From: Pollutimonas thiosulfatoxidans
Lineage (GTDB): Bacteria; Pseudomonadota; Gammaproteobacteria; Burkholderiales; Burkholderiaceae_B
Assembly: GCF_004022565.1 (NCBI RefSeq)
Contig: NZ_CP022987.1
Coordinates: 1,426,001 to 1,490,000, forward strand
Length of the DNA stretch: 64,000 nucleotides
Reading direction: 5' to 3'
Shown here: in pieces, positions 8,803 to 15,837 of the stretch
Layout: each line of letters opens with the position of its first letter
Position numbering within the stretch: the stretch's first letter is position 1
The notes under the pieces: model-generated
What the model saw: the letters and a program-made list of their open reading frames with translations, nothing else
Database searches by the model: none
What the model was told of the DNA's origin: nothing
Made by a program: the position numbers and the translations under genes

Positions 8803-10056
8803 ATGACAGCTTATGCAATGGAGTTTGGCAACCTGCTGCTGCGTTGGCTGCACGTGATCGCCGCCATCGCCTGGATAGGCGAATCCATTTATTTCGTGAT
8901 GCTGGACAACAGCCTTCGGCCGCCGCGCCATGCTTCTGCAAAAAGCAGCGGCGTATACGGAGAAATGTGGGCCGTACATGGCGGCGGCTTCTATCACAAC
9001 CAAAAATACCTGACCAGCCCACCGCAATTGCCCGCCGACTTGCACTGGTCGTTCTGGAAAGCCTATTCCACCTGGCTGTCAGGCTTTGCGCTGTTCAGCA
9101 TTATGTATTTGATCAAGCCCGAGTTCTATCTGGTAAACCCGGGCAGCGATTGGGCATGGGTTGCGGCGCTGGATGGTTGGCAAGCCAGTGCGCTTGCCGT
9201 TGCCCTGCTCGCAATAGGCTGGATCGTCTACGACCAGCTATGCCGCCGGATCAGCCCCAACATGGAAAGAGACGGCGTCCTGAGCTTGGCGGTGGCCGTG
9301 ATGATGGTTGCACTGGCTTGGCTTAGCACCGAGCTGTTCCAGGGCCGGGCTGCCTTTCTGATTACCGGCGCCGTCATGGCCACCTGCATGTCGGCCAATG
9401 TGTTCTTCTGGATTATCCCCGGGCAGCGGCGTATGGTGGCGGCCCTGAAGGCCGGCACGGCACCCGATCCATTGGACGGCAAGCGCGGCAAGCAACGCTC
9501 GGTACACAACACCTACTTCACCTTGCCGGTGGTGTTCCTGATGTTGAGCAACCACTACTCGTTTACCTACACCAGCCCGCATGCCTGGGTGATCATGGCC
9601 TTGTTCATCTTTGCCGGGGCGCTGATACGCCAGTATTTTGTATTGCGCCACAGCGGCATCCATCAGCCGGCGTATCCGCTGGCCGGGGTGGCACTGCTGG
9701 CGCTTGCCGCCTGGCTGGCCCAGCCTGGCGGCATCGCGCCGGCGTCAGGTTCGGCGGCGCGGGCCGACGGCGCATCGATGGCCGACGCTGGCACGGCACT
9801 GGCAAGCAAGGAGGCAGACATGCAAATCGTGCGAGCCATCGTGCAGGCGCGCTGCGTTCAATGCCATGCCGAGCAACCCACCCAGGCCGGCTTCCCCACC
9901 GCGCCGTTGGGCATTTCGCTGACCAGCGATGCACAACTTGCGCTGCATGCCGCCCAGATCAAGCAAACCGTGGCCAGCAAATACATGCCGCTGGGCAATC
10001 TTACCGGCATGACAGAAGACGAACGCGCCGTCATTGCTGCCTGGCAACTGCCCTAG
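8803..10056 (+). CDS. puuD: Membrane urate oxidase/hydroxylase PuuD with C-terminal cytochrome c domain
   Basis: PuuD oxidises urate to 5-hydroxyisourate and passes electrons to the respiratory chain, instead of using oxygen and producing peroxide as soluble uricase does. The 417-residue protein has a membrane region of about eight helices (residues 10-310) that begins with a LLRWLHVIAAIAWIGES stretch. A C-terminal cytochrome c domain has heme motif CVQCH at about 351-355 and a likely Met ligand in KYMPLGN near 395. It is the last gene before the accessory island, which starts right after its stop codon. Confidence 0.95.
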   Translation: MTAYAMEFGNLLLRWLHVIAAIAWIGESIYFVMLDNSLRPPRHASAKSSGVYGEMWAVHGGGFYHNQKYLTSPPQLPADLHWSFWKAYSTWLSGFALFSIMYLIKPEFYLVNPGSDWAWVAALDGWQASALAVALLAIGWIVYDQLCRRISPNMERDGVLSLAVAVMMVALAWLSTELFQGRAAFLITGAVMATCMSANVFFWIIPGQRRMVAALKAGTAPDPLDGKRGKQRSVHNTYFTLPVVFLMLSNHYSFTYTSPHAWVIMALFIFAGALIRQYFVLRHSGIHQPAYPLAGVALLALAAWLAQPGGIAPASGSAARADGASMADAGTALASKEADMQIVRAIVQARCVQCHAEQPTQAGFPTAPLGISLTSDAQLALHAAQIKQTVASKYMPLGNLTGMTEDERAVIAAWQLP

Positions 10057-10379
10057 CCTATACACAGAAAGCCCACCGTGCGACCGTGCGGAAAGGCCAA
10101 TGGACCGCTGTCGGAGATCTGCACCATGGATGCACTAAATGGGCGAGCTAGATGTAAAGGAAAATCCTTCTGAATTTCCCGTTGAGATTCCGGAAGGCTA
10201 TAACGGGAAACGATTGGTACGAGGGTCAAATTTCGGCCAAGAGCGGCCGCTTGGTGCTGCGATCTGCTCTCCTCCTGGAGGGGGACTTGCCCTCCTCCCT
10301 CTTGTCAGCACGCAACTGTCGCCGCCGACGTCCAAAGAGAGCATAGTAAAATCGCCACTACCAAATATAAGGAAGGTTT
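10057..10379. other. Left flank of accessory island, no gene seen
   Basis: This 323-bp stretch lies between puuD and the TIR operon. A 99-codon plus-strand frame starts at 10139 but runs into the TIR gene in another frame and resembles no family. The segment near 10230-10270 contains a GC-rich piece (AGCGGCCGC) and near 10340-10370 the base composition drops, so the operon promoter is probably there. No tRNA, integrase or clear attachment repeat was recognised. Confidence 0.5.
10369..10376 (+). promoter_or_regulatory. Strong Shine-Dalgarno that fixes the GTG start of the TIR gene
   Basis: AAGGAAGG lies three bases before a GTG codon. No ATG in this frame has a comparable ribosome-binding site, so the GTG at 10380 is taken as the start of the operon's first gene. 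Confidence 0.6.
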
Positions 10380-11564
10380 GTGCCCGATCCTACTCGTCCG
10401 TTTCTCGTGGTCTACGTGGCGTGGCACCCCGGTTTTGACCAAGGGCCCATGATCGCGGAAGCGATTCGCGGCCACTTCCGGCGTGAGCTGTATGAGAACG
10501 TCGCGGGCGGAGCGGGTCTCAGCGTCATTTTTCGCTCATTACCGCCTCCGGGAGGTGCGGTGCCGCTCGAAATTGACGTTAACGAGGCGCACACGACGAC
10601 CATCGTCATCCTGGCCGACAACGTACTTGCTGCAGACCCTCAGTGGGTCGCATACGCACGCAAGCTCGGAGAACAAGCTGAGGCGGCTGGGCTGCACGTT
10701 AGGACATTTCCAGCGTCTGTAGACCGAGCGGTTCTCGCGCCGCTTAACATGACGGAGCAGGCACTGCGATGGGACTTGTGGGACGGCGACTCGGCAACGC
10801 GTACTAAGCGGCTCCTCAGCGAACTGACCTATGAGTTCTGCCGAATGCTTCGGCACTTCCTAGAGCACCTGCAGCGGCCTGATGAGGATGAGGCCGCACT
10901 TGAGGCGTATCTCCGAAAAGTTCAGATCTTCCTGAGCCACTCAAAGCATGACGATACGGGCGAGCGAACTGCCAGGCTGATACGGGATCGCCTCCAGGCT
11001 GGGCACGGCCTCGCAAGCTTCTTCGACGTACATGATATCCCGGCCGGGTTACGCTTTCACAAGGTATTGCTGTTACAGGTTCGGGTTAGCGCGATGGTTG
11101 CAGTACATACCGATACCTACTCGTCCCGGGAGTGGTGCCGTAAAGAAATCATCGAGGCGAAGCGCCATAACGTTCCTCTGGTCGTCGCAGACTGCATCAG
11201 CGATCTCGATGAGCGCGGGTTCCCGTATATGGGTAACGTTCCAGTGGTCCGCCTCGATCCCGAAGGGCCAGATCGAATCGACGTGGTGATCGCTCGGCTT
11301 CTTGACGAGGTTCTGAAAGACTTTCTCTGGCGCTGTCGGATCGCCATCTCGACCGAGGCTGCGGGTCCCGCAGTCGTCTTCATCCCGAGACCGCCCGAAC
11401 TAATCACGTTGGCTACGCTGCCTTCCGAGGCCGATGTGCCCGCCCCAATCATCGTCTATCCCGATCCACCCCTGAGCAAGGAGGAGGAGCGCCTCTTTTT
11501 CGAGATCGCGCCACGCGTTCAGCTTCGCAGTCTGACGGAGTGGCTATCGGGGGCCGTGCGATGA
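10380..11564 (+). CDS. Tandem TIR-domain protein; predicted NAD-cleaving C-terminal TIR
   Basis: This 394-residue protein has two TIR-like units. The C-terminal one (about 181-310) is clear: strand IFLSHSKHDD at 183-192, FFDVHDIPAG at 214-223, and SSREWCRKE ending in E256, the glutamate that NAD-hydrolysing TIR domains need. The N-terminal unit (about 6-165) has the same layout (LVVYVAWHP, then TTTIVILADN, then DPQWVAYARK), but alanine (A93) stands where the catalytic glutamate would be. No membrane segment or signal peptide was seen. The stop overlaps the start of the SLOG gene (ATGA). Base composition is lower in G+C than in flanking genes. The domain call is from motifs; the exact molecule made or destroyed is unknown. 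Confidence 0.8.
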   Translation: MPDPTRPFLVVYVAWHPGFDQGPMIAEAIRGHFRRELYENVAGGAGLSVIFRSLPPPGGAVPLEIDVNEAHTTTIVILADNVLAADPQWVAYARKLGEQAEAAGLHVRTFPASVDRAVLAPLNMTEQALRWDLWDGDSATRTKRLLSELTYEFCRMLRHFLEHLQRPDEDEAALEAYLRKVQIFLSHSKHDDTGERTARLIRDRLQAGHGLASFFDVHDIPAGLRFHKVLLLQVRVSAMVAVHTDTYSSREWCRKEIIEAKRHNVPLVVADCISDLDERGFPYMGNVPVVRLDPEGPDRIDVVIARLLDEVLKDFLWRCRIAISTEAAGPAVVFIPRPPELITLATLPSEADVPAPIIVYPDPPLSKEEERLFFEIAPRVQLRSLTEWLSGAVR

Positions 11565-12373
11565 GCTATCAAGAAGCTTTACGGGAACACGTGATCGCGA
11601 TCTCCGCGTCGGAGAGCCCTGACATGGCCTACCTCGGACTAAGCGCAGAGCACTTGTGGGACGCGATGACAGAGCTTGCGCGACATCTCCTCGCGCTTGG
11701 CGCACGGCTCAGCTACGGTGGCGATCTTCGAAAGGGTGGTTTCAGCGAGCTTCTCTTCGAGCTCGTACAGCGGCATAGACGAGATGTTGTCGACGAAGAC
11801 TCGCCAGTGGGCATATCCAACTTCTTGGCATGGCCCGTGCACCTTCGTATGCCGTTTGCAGACGTGAATCGAGTTGCGGACGATCTGGCGGGCATTGCCG
11901 AACTTGTTTGCCTCGATGAGAAAGGCGTGCGCATGTCCCTGCCGCTTCGTCATCAGGTCCAGGAACGAGAGCCTTCCGCTGCAGAATGGGCCGACGGCCT
12001 TACTGCAATGCGGCACACTGTTCAAACCGAAAGTCACGCACGCATCGTCCTGGGTGGACGTGTCGAGAGCTTCAAGGGTTCGATGCCCGGTATTGCCGAG
12101 GAATCCCTCCTCTCGCTTAATTTGGGCGCTCCGCTGTTCGTGCTCGGAGGCTTTGGTGGGTGCGCCCGTGATATCGCTGAGACATTGGGGTTGGTGGCCC
12201 CATGGGCGTCTTCTAACCGAGATTGGGCCGAGCGTGCACATTTTTCTCAGTTTGGCCCTGATAGCCTCAAGAACGGCCTCACCGAAGTTGAGAACCGAAT
12301 CCTGGCCAAGACTCCCCACATCGACCAGGCAATCATTTTGATCTTGAAGGGCCTCATGAACATTGACAATTAG
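11561..12373 (+). CDS. SLOG-domain protein, likely nucleotide-ligand sensor or processor
   Basis: This 270-residue protein is read from the ATG that overlaps the preceding TIR stop. It shows the Rossmann-like pattern of the SLOG superfamily: ISASESPDMAYLGLSAEHL at the N-terminus, YGGDLRKGG (52-60), then GGRVESFKGSMPGIAEE (166-182) and GGFGG (196-200), the glycine-rich loops expected to hold a nucleotide. SLOG domains in Thoeris ThsA bind TIR-made cyclic ADP-ribose, but this protein has no SIR2 or transmembrane effector attached. The tight coupling to the TIR gene suggests the two act together. Function is inferred; the SLOG subfamily was not determined. Confidence 0.72.
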   Translation: MSYQEALREHVIAISASESPDMAYLGLSAEHLWDAMTELARHLLALGARLSYGGDLRKGGFSELLFELVQRHRRDVVDEDSPVGISNFLAWPVHLRMPFADVNRVADDLAGIAELVCLDEKGVRMSLPLRHQVQEREPSAAEWADGLTAMRHTVQTESHARIVLGGRVESFKGSMPGIAEESLLSLNLGAPLFVLGGFGGCARDIAETLGLVAPWASSNRDWAERAHFSQFGPDSLKNGLTEVENRILAKTPHIDQAIILILKGLMNIDN

Positions 12374-12427
12374 ATACAATTAGCGCTATGGTTTCCACAC
12401 GTCCATTGACGGCGTAAGGGAGAGTAC

Positions 12428-12898
12428 ATGGCGCAAGACACCAAGAACGTCTTCATTTCCCACATCCATGAAGATGATGCGGGCCTCGGGAAACTAAAAT
12501 CGCTCCTCGAAAAGAATGGCTTGACCATCCGCGACTCCTCGATCAACTCCTCCAACCCAAACAACGCAAGGGATCCAGACTATATCAAGTCGTCAATCCT
12601 CGCACCGCAAATTGACTGGGCTGGAACGCTGCTTGTTTATGTTTCTCCTAACACCAAAGACAGCGAGTGGGTGAATTGGGAAATCGAATATGCAGCTAAG
12701 AATGACAAGCGCATCATCGGCGTTTGGGAACATGGAACAAAAGACTGTGAGCTTCCTTCTGCGCTAGAGGAATATGCCGACGCAGTGGTCGGGTGGCACG
12801 GCAATTCAATCATTGATGCCATCAATGGCAAAGACAGTTGGGAAAAGCCCGATGGGGGGCCTTGCGATCCAATGTCAATTAAGCGTCACCGCTGCTGA
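12428..12898 (+). CDS. ThsB-like TIR-domain protein (MTH538/DUF1863 type)
   Basis: This 156-residue single-domain protein begins after a good ribosome-binding site (AAGGGAG). VFISHIHEDD at 8-17 is the first TIR strand, DPDYIKSSI at 49-57 and LLVYVSPNT at 68-76 follow, and WVNWEIEYA carries the expected catalytic glutamate (E85, four residues after W81). The same family supplies the TIR sensor-synthase ThsB of Thoeris defence. There is a 54-bp gap after the SLOG gene, which may hold a weak internal promoter, and the stop overlaps the ribosome-binding site of the next gene. Family resemblance is by motif reading. Confidence 0.75.
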   Translation: MAQDTKNVFISHIHEDDAGLGKLKSLLEKNGLTIRDSSINSSNPNNARDPDYIKSSILAPQIDWAGTLLVYVSPNTKDSEWVNWEIEYAAKNDKRIIGVWEHGTKDCELPSALEEYADAVVGWHGNSIIDAINGKDSWEKPDGGPCDPMSIKRHRC

Positions 12899-12906
12899 GG
12901 TGGTGC

Positions 12907-13530
12907 TTGAGACTGTATTCATACGTAGTCCGCTACGACAGCGGCTTTGCTCCAAATCCATTTGGCGGTTACTGCACGCTCGCCACCTGCAAGCCGCCAA
13001 TTCGTAGAAGCGCTGCAATTGGTGACTGGGTGGTTGGTTGCGGCAGTAACGACAGGACTGTGCGCCGAGGTGGGTATCTGGTCTACGCGATGCGCGTCAC
13101 CGAAGCATTGGACTTTCGAGCGTATAGCGCTGACCCTAGATTCGCCAAAAAGATTCCGTACCGCCGGGGCAGTAGAAAACAGAGTTGCGGAGACAACATC
13201 TATTTTCGCAACGCTGATGATTCCGAATGGTTTCAGCGGGATTCATTTCACAGCCACGAGGACGGAAGCCTTCATCCTCAGCATGTGAACCGTGACACCG
13301 GTGTCGACCGCGTTCTAGTCAGCGAGGACTATGTCTATTTCGGTGGGTATGGCCCAGCAATTCCAGAGTATCTACGTGATTTTCACGGTTTGGACCTTTG
13401 CAAGTCAGGCAGAGGTGTCTCTGCCTTTCGCGATCCGGACCTTATTACCCAGTTTGTCCATTGGATACGTTCCCTCGGCGTAAGCGGCTATCAGTCCGCG
13501 CCGTTTGAATGGAGAATGCTTCGTGGCTAA
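12907..13530 (+). CDS. Nucleotide modification associated domain 2 (Nmad2) protein
   Basis: The protein has 207 residues read from a TTG start preceded by GAGG at six bases. Its N-terminus (RLYSYVVRYDSGFAPNPFGG, then IGDWVVGCGSND) matches the Nmad2 family as I remember it, with conserved positions in KKIPYR, DNIYF and VLVSEDYVYFGG. Nmad domains were named from their co-occurrence with nucleotide-modifying enzymes and conflict genes; no enzymatic reaction is established for Nmad2. It lies between a TIR gene and a MazG gene, overlapping the latter, so a role in sensing or handling modified nucleotides is inferred. Confidence 0.68.
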   Translation: MRLYSYVVRYDSGFAPNPFGGYCTLATCKPPIRRSAAIGDWVVGCGSNDRTVRRGGYLVYAMRVTEALDFRAYSADPRFAKKIPYRRGSRKQSCGDNIYFRNADDSEWFQRDSFHSHEDGSLHPQHVNRDTGVDRVLVSEDYVYFGGYGPAIPEYLRDFHGLDLCKSGRGVSAFRDPDLITQFVHWIRSLGVSGYQSAPFEWRMLRG

Positions 13531-14668
13531 AGACACAGATTACCCTAGCGGCTCAGTCGTCCTAACGAAATATGCGGCTGATGTGCTCCCTACAGATATC
13601 CTGCAGCCAGATGACATCAATCGCGCACTGATGGGCCTCTACGGCGAAGTTGGCGGGATCATGTCGTCGGCCAAGAAACACGTCAGGGAGGGCGACGCGT
13701 ACCCAGGATTCAGGCGAGCGGCCGAAGAAGAGTTTGGCGATACTCTATGGTACTTCAATGCAGTGTGTAGACGGGCCAATGCACCTCTAGAGCAGATCTT
13801 TGCAGAGGCTGCGACCGGACCCTCATTCGCGACGACTTGTGCGGCCAGCGGTGCTACGCCAGGTAGTGTGGCCCACGTCGCGACTCCAATCGACGCCGGG
13901 CACATTGACGAGTCCTTGTTTAATCTAGGCTTACGCGCTGCCGAACTACTACGACAGCCTCAAAGGTTGCGGGATGAAGGACGGCCAAAGCTTGTTGAGT
14001 TTGCCCGCACCTACCTCAGGGCGCTTCATTCCTCCAACCTAGTATTCGCGGACGTTGTACGGAGAAATATATCGAAGACGCGTGGTGCATTCATCGAACC
14101 GAACCCGAATGAGCTTCCAACTTTCGATGATGAATTCAATGAGGAGGAACGCCTGCCGAATGATTTCAGAATAAGGATAAGCCAAAGGAATGCCGGTAGA
14201 AGTTACCTCCAATGGAATGACGTCTTCATAGGGGACCCTCTGACCGACAATGTTGGCGATCCCGATGGCTATCGCTTTCATGATGTTTTTCACTTGGCAC
14301 ATGCAGCCATACTTCATTGGTCGCCGGTGTTTCGAGCCTTAATAAAGCAAAAACGTAAGAGCAAGGGTCGCTTCGATGAGGAGCAAGACAGTGGCCGTGC
14401 AATCGTTGTAGAGGAAGGTTTGACCGCGTGGATTTTCATGAGGGCCAAGGAGCTCAACTATTTCGAAGGTCAGAAAAAAGTGTCTTTCGACATTCTGAAG
14501 ACGATCGAGGAATTCACGTCCGGCTATGAAGTTTCTCGATGCCCAGTGAAGTTGTGGGAGCGAGCTATACTCGATGGTTATGCGGTGTTTCGCCAAATCC
14601 GTGACGCCAAGGGTGGCTGGGTTATTGGAAACCGTACAACAAGAACGATTTGTTTTGAGCCCCTATGA
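13523..14668 (+). CDS. MazG-like NTP pyrophosphohydrolase with MazG C-terminal domain
   Basis: This 381-residue protein is read from GTG at 13523, which has GGAG eight bases upstream; an in-frame ATG at 13505 is the alternative. The N-terminal all-alpha MazG fold shows GLYGEVGGIMSSAKK (38-52) and EEEFGDTLWYF (68-78). The second half keeps the E-x2-D metal pair. In the first half one of the two usual acidic residues is glycine (G45). The C-terminal region (about 230-345) contains DGYRFHDVFHLAHAAI and IVVEEGLTAWIFMRAK, the MazG_C module. Such enzymes hydrolyse NTPs or dNTPs to monophosphates. It overlaps Nmad2 upstream by 8 bases and the next gene by ATGA. Confidence 0.75.
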   Translation: MAKDTDYPSGSVVLTKYAADVLPTDILQPDDINRALMGLYGEVGGIMSSAKKHVREGDAYPGFRRAAEEEFGDTLWYFNAVCRRANAPLEQIFAEAATGPSFATTCAASGATPGSVAHVATPIDAGHIDESLFNLGLRAAELLRQPQRLRDEGRPKLVEFARTYLRALHSSNLVFADVVRRNISKTRGAFIEPNPNELPTFDDEFNEEERLPNDFRIRISQRNAGRSYLQWNDVFIGDPLTDNVGDPDGYRFHDVFHLAHAAILHWSPVFRALIKQKRKSKGRFDEEQDSGRAIVVEEGLTAWIFMRAKELNYFEGQKKVSFDILKTIEEFTSGYEVSRCPVKLWERAILDGYAVFRQIRDAKGGWVIGNRTTRTICFEPL

Positions 14669-15333
14669 TTGAAGCCAAACTCCATGCATTTGTTGAGCAA
14701 GTTGCGGCTGAGCAATTCGAACACTGCTTCAATCCATATGCTGACAGGTGCCCTGTTCACGATTCTGAAGATGCCCCAACAGAGAGGGCAAATACCCTTT
14801 CTCGGTTGATCCAGCGCGCTGAAGCCTGCGAGGTCGATGCCATCTGGATAGGTCGTGATCTTGGTTATCGGGGTGGGCGCCGTACGGGGCTGGCGCTTAC
14901 GGACGATGTTCACATAGCCCCGCATCTCGCAAGATGGGGGCTGATGGCTAAGAGGCCAACTGTCGGTGCAGCAGTAGCCGAGCGTACCGCGGCTGTGATC
15001 TGGCAGATGCTGAGTCAGACGCAGTCAAACGTCTTCTTGTGGAACGTATTTCCGCTTCATCCTCATGAGCCTGGCAACCCGTTCAGCAATCGTCAACACA
15101 ACGCTTTGGAACGGCGGTTCGGGGAGGAGGCTCTTGCCGCTCTCATTGGGCTTCTGCGTCCTAAACGCATTGTTTGCATCGGCAACAATGCATACGACGC
15201 GCTTGGCCGGTTCCAAGGCGCGATTCCGACCGTAGCCGTTCGGCATCCCAGTTACGGTGGCCAAAAACAGTTCGTTGCGCAAATCAGTGCGCTCTATGGG
15301 ATCGAGGCGCGCGGCCAACGCACGCTCTTGTAG
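14665..15333 (+). CDS. Uracil-DNA glycosylase superfamily protein
   Basis: This 222-residue protein has the UDG fold pattern: a first motif VDAIWIGRDLGYRGG (57-71) followed by TGLALTDD, a middle FLWNVFPLHPHEPGNP (124-139), and a late RHPSYGG (193-199) corresponding to UDG motif 2 (H-P-S). The strand RPKRIVCIGNNAYDAL before it is also typical. The family excises uracil or other altered bases from DNA; the substrate here is unknown and the first motif differs from housekeeping UDGs. It is the last gene of the six-gene operon, coupled to MazG by an ATGA overlap. Placement suggests action on phage or modified DNA, which is inference. Confidence 0.72.
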   Translation: MIEAKLHAFVEQVAAEQFEHCFNPYADRCPVHDSEDAPTERANTLSRLIQRAEACEVDAIWIGRDLGYRGGRRTGLALTDDVHIAPHLARWGLMAKRPTVGAAVAERTAAVIWQMLSQTQSNVFLWNVFPLHPHEPGNPFSNRQHNALERRFGEEALAALIGLLRPKRIVCIGNNAYDALGRFQGAIPTVAVRHPSYGGQKQFVAQISALYGIEARGQRTLL

Positions 15334-15615
15334 GCTGCGGGATGGGCTATTGTCTGTCTATTGCCCTTGTTGGCAAAGGCCTACTCCCGCTTCAGCCGAG
15401 CGGCCGTTCAGGGTCGAAATCGGACGATCACTGGTGATTGGCCTCGCTGGTGGGCCAGCTGTTCGGCTGCGGGTGAATCAGTCCCATCGACATCCACCTT
15501 TACCGAGCTCAATTAGCCTCTCGAACTTGTCCGAGCTGCGCGATGGATGATGAGCGACGATTACAGATGCCTCGCTCGCAGTAGCGGATGGCCCTCCAGT
15601 CGCGAAACGACTTGA
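15334..15615. other. Right side of the island, no gene seen
   Basis: This 282-bp stretch follows the UDG-like gene. It contains several short open frames on both strands, none with a family resemblance or a good ribosome-binding site. A segment AGCGGCCGTTCAGGGTCGAA near 15399 resembles the GC-rich scars often found at island edges. I saw no clear terminator for the TIR operon here. Confidence 0.4.
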
Positions 15616-15837
15616 CTATGTACCTAGGGACGACGTATCGATCGCACAGACCTGGGCGGCTGCGTCCGGATGTGAAAGCACATCCTCGACCGTCCCAGCT
15701 GCCTTCTCGCAGGTCGCGAAGATCATGCGTAGGGCTGCCTGCGCCTCATGGGGCCCCGCTTCCAGCCCAATCTGTGCATGAATGGAAACGGTGCGTAGCG
15801 CCGACTCATATTCATCCAGAGCGATCAGTAGCGGCAC
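15616..15837 (-). CDS. Small hypothetical protein
   Basis: The 73-residue frame is read from a GTG with GGAGG seven bases upstream. The product (VPLLIALDEYESALRTVS at the start) is acidic, alanine-rich and likely to form two amphipathic helices; no membrane segment was seen. The composition looks more protein-like than the overlapping plus-strand frame. I do not recognise the family. It is the only plausible gene in the 1.3 kb between the TIR operon and the solute-binding protein, and it is oriented against the operon. Confidence 0.4.
   Translation of the reverse strand: MPLLIALDEYESALRTVSIHAQIGLEAGPHEAQAALRMIFATCEKAAGTVEDVLSHPDAAAQVCAIDTSSLGT

Noticed and set aside
10139..10438. A 99-codon plus-strand frame in the left flank of the island
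   Set aside because: It ends inside the TIR gene in a different frame, has no good ribosome-binding site and no family resemblance.
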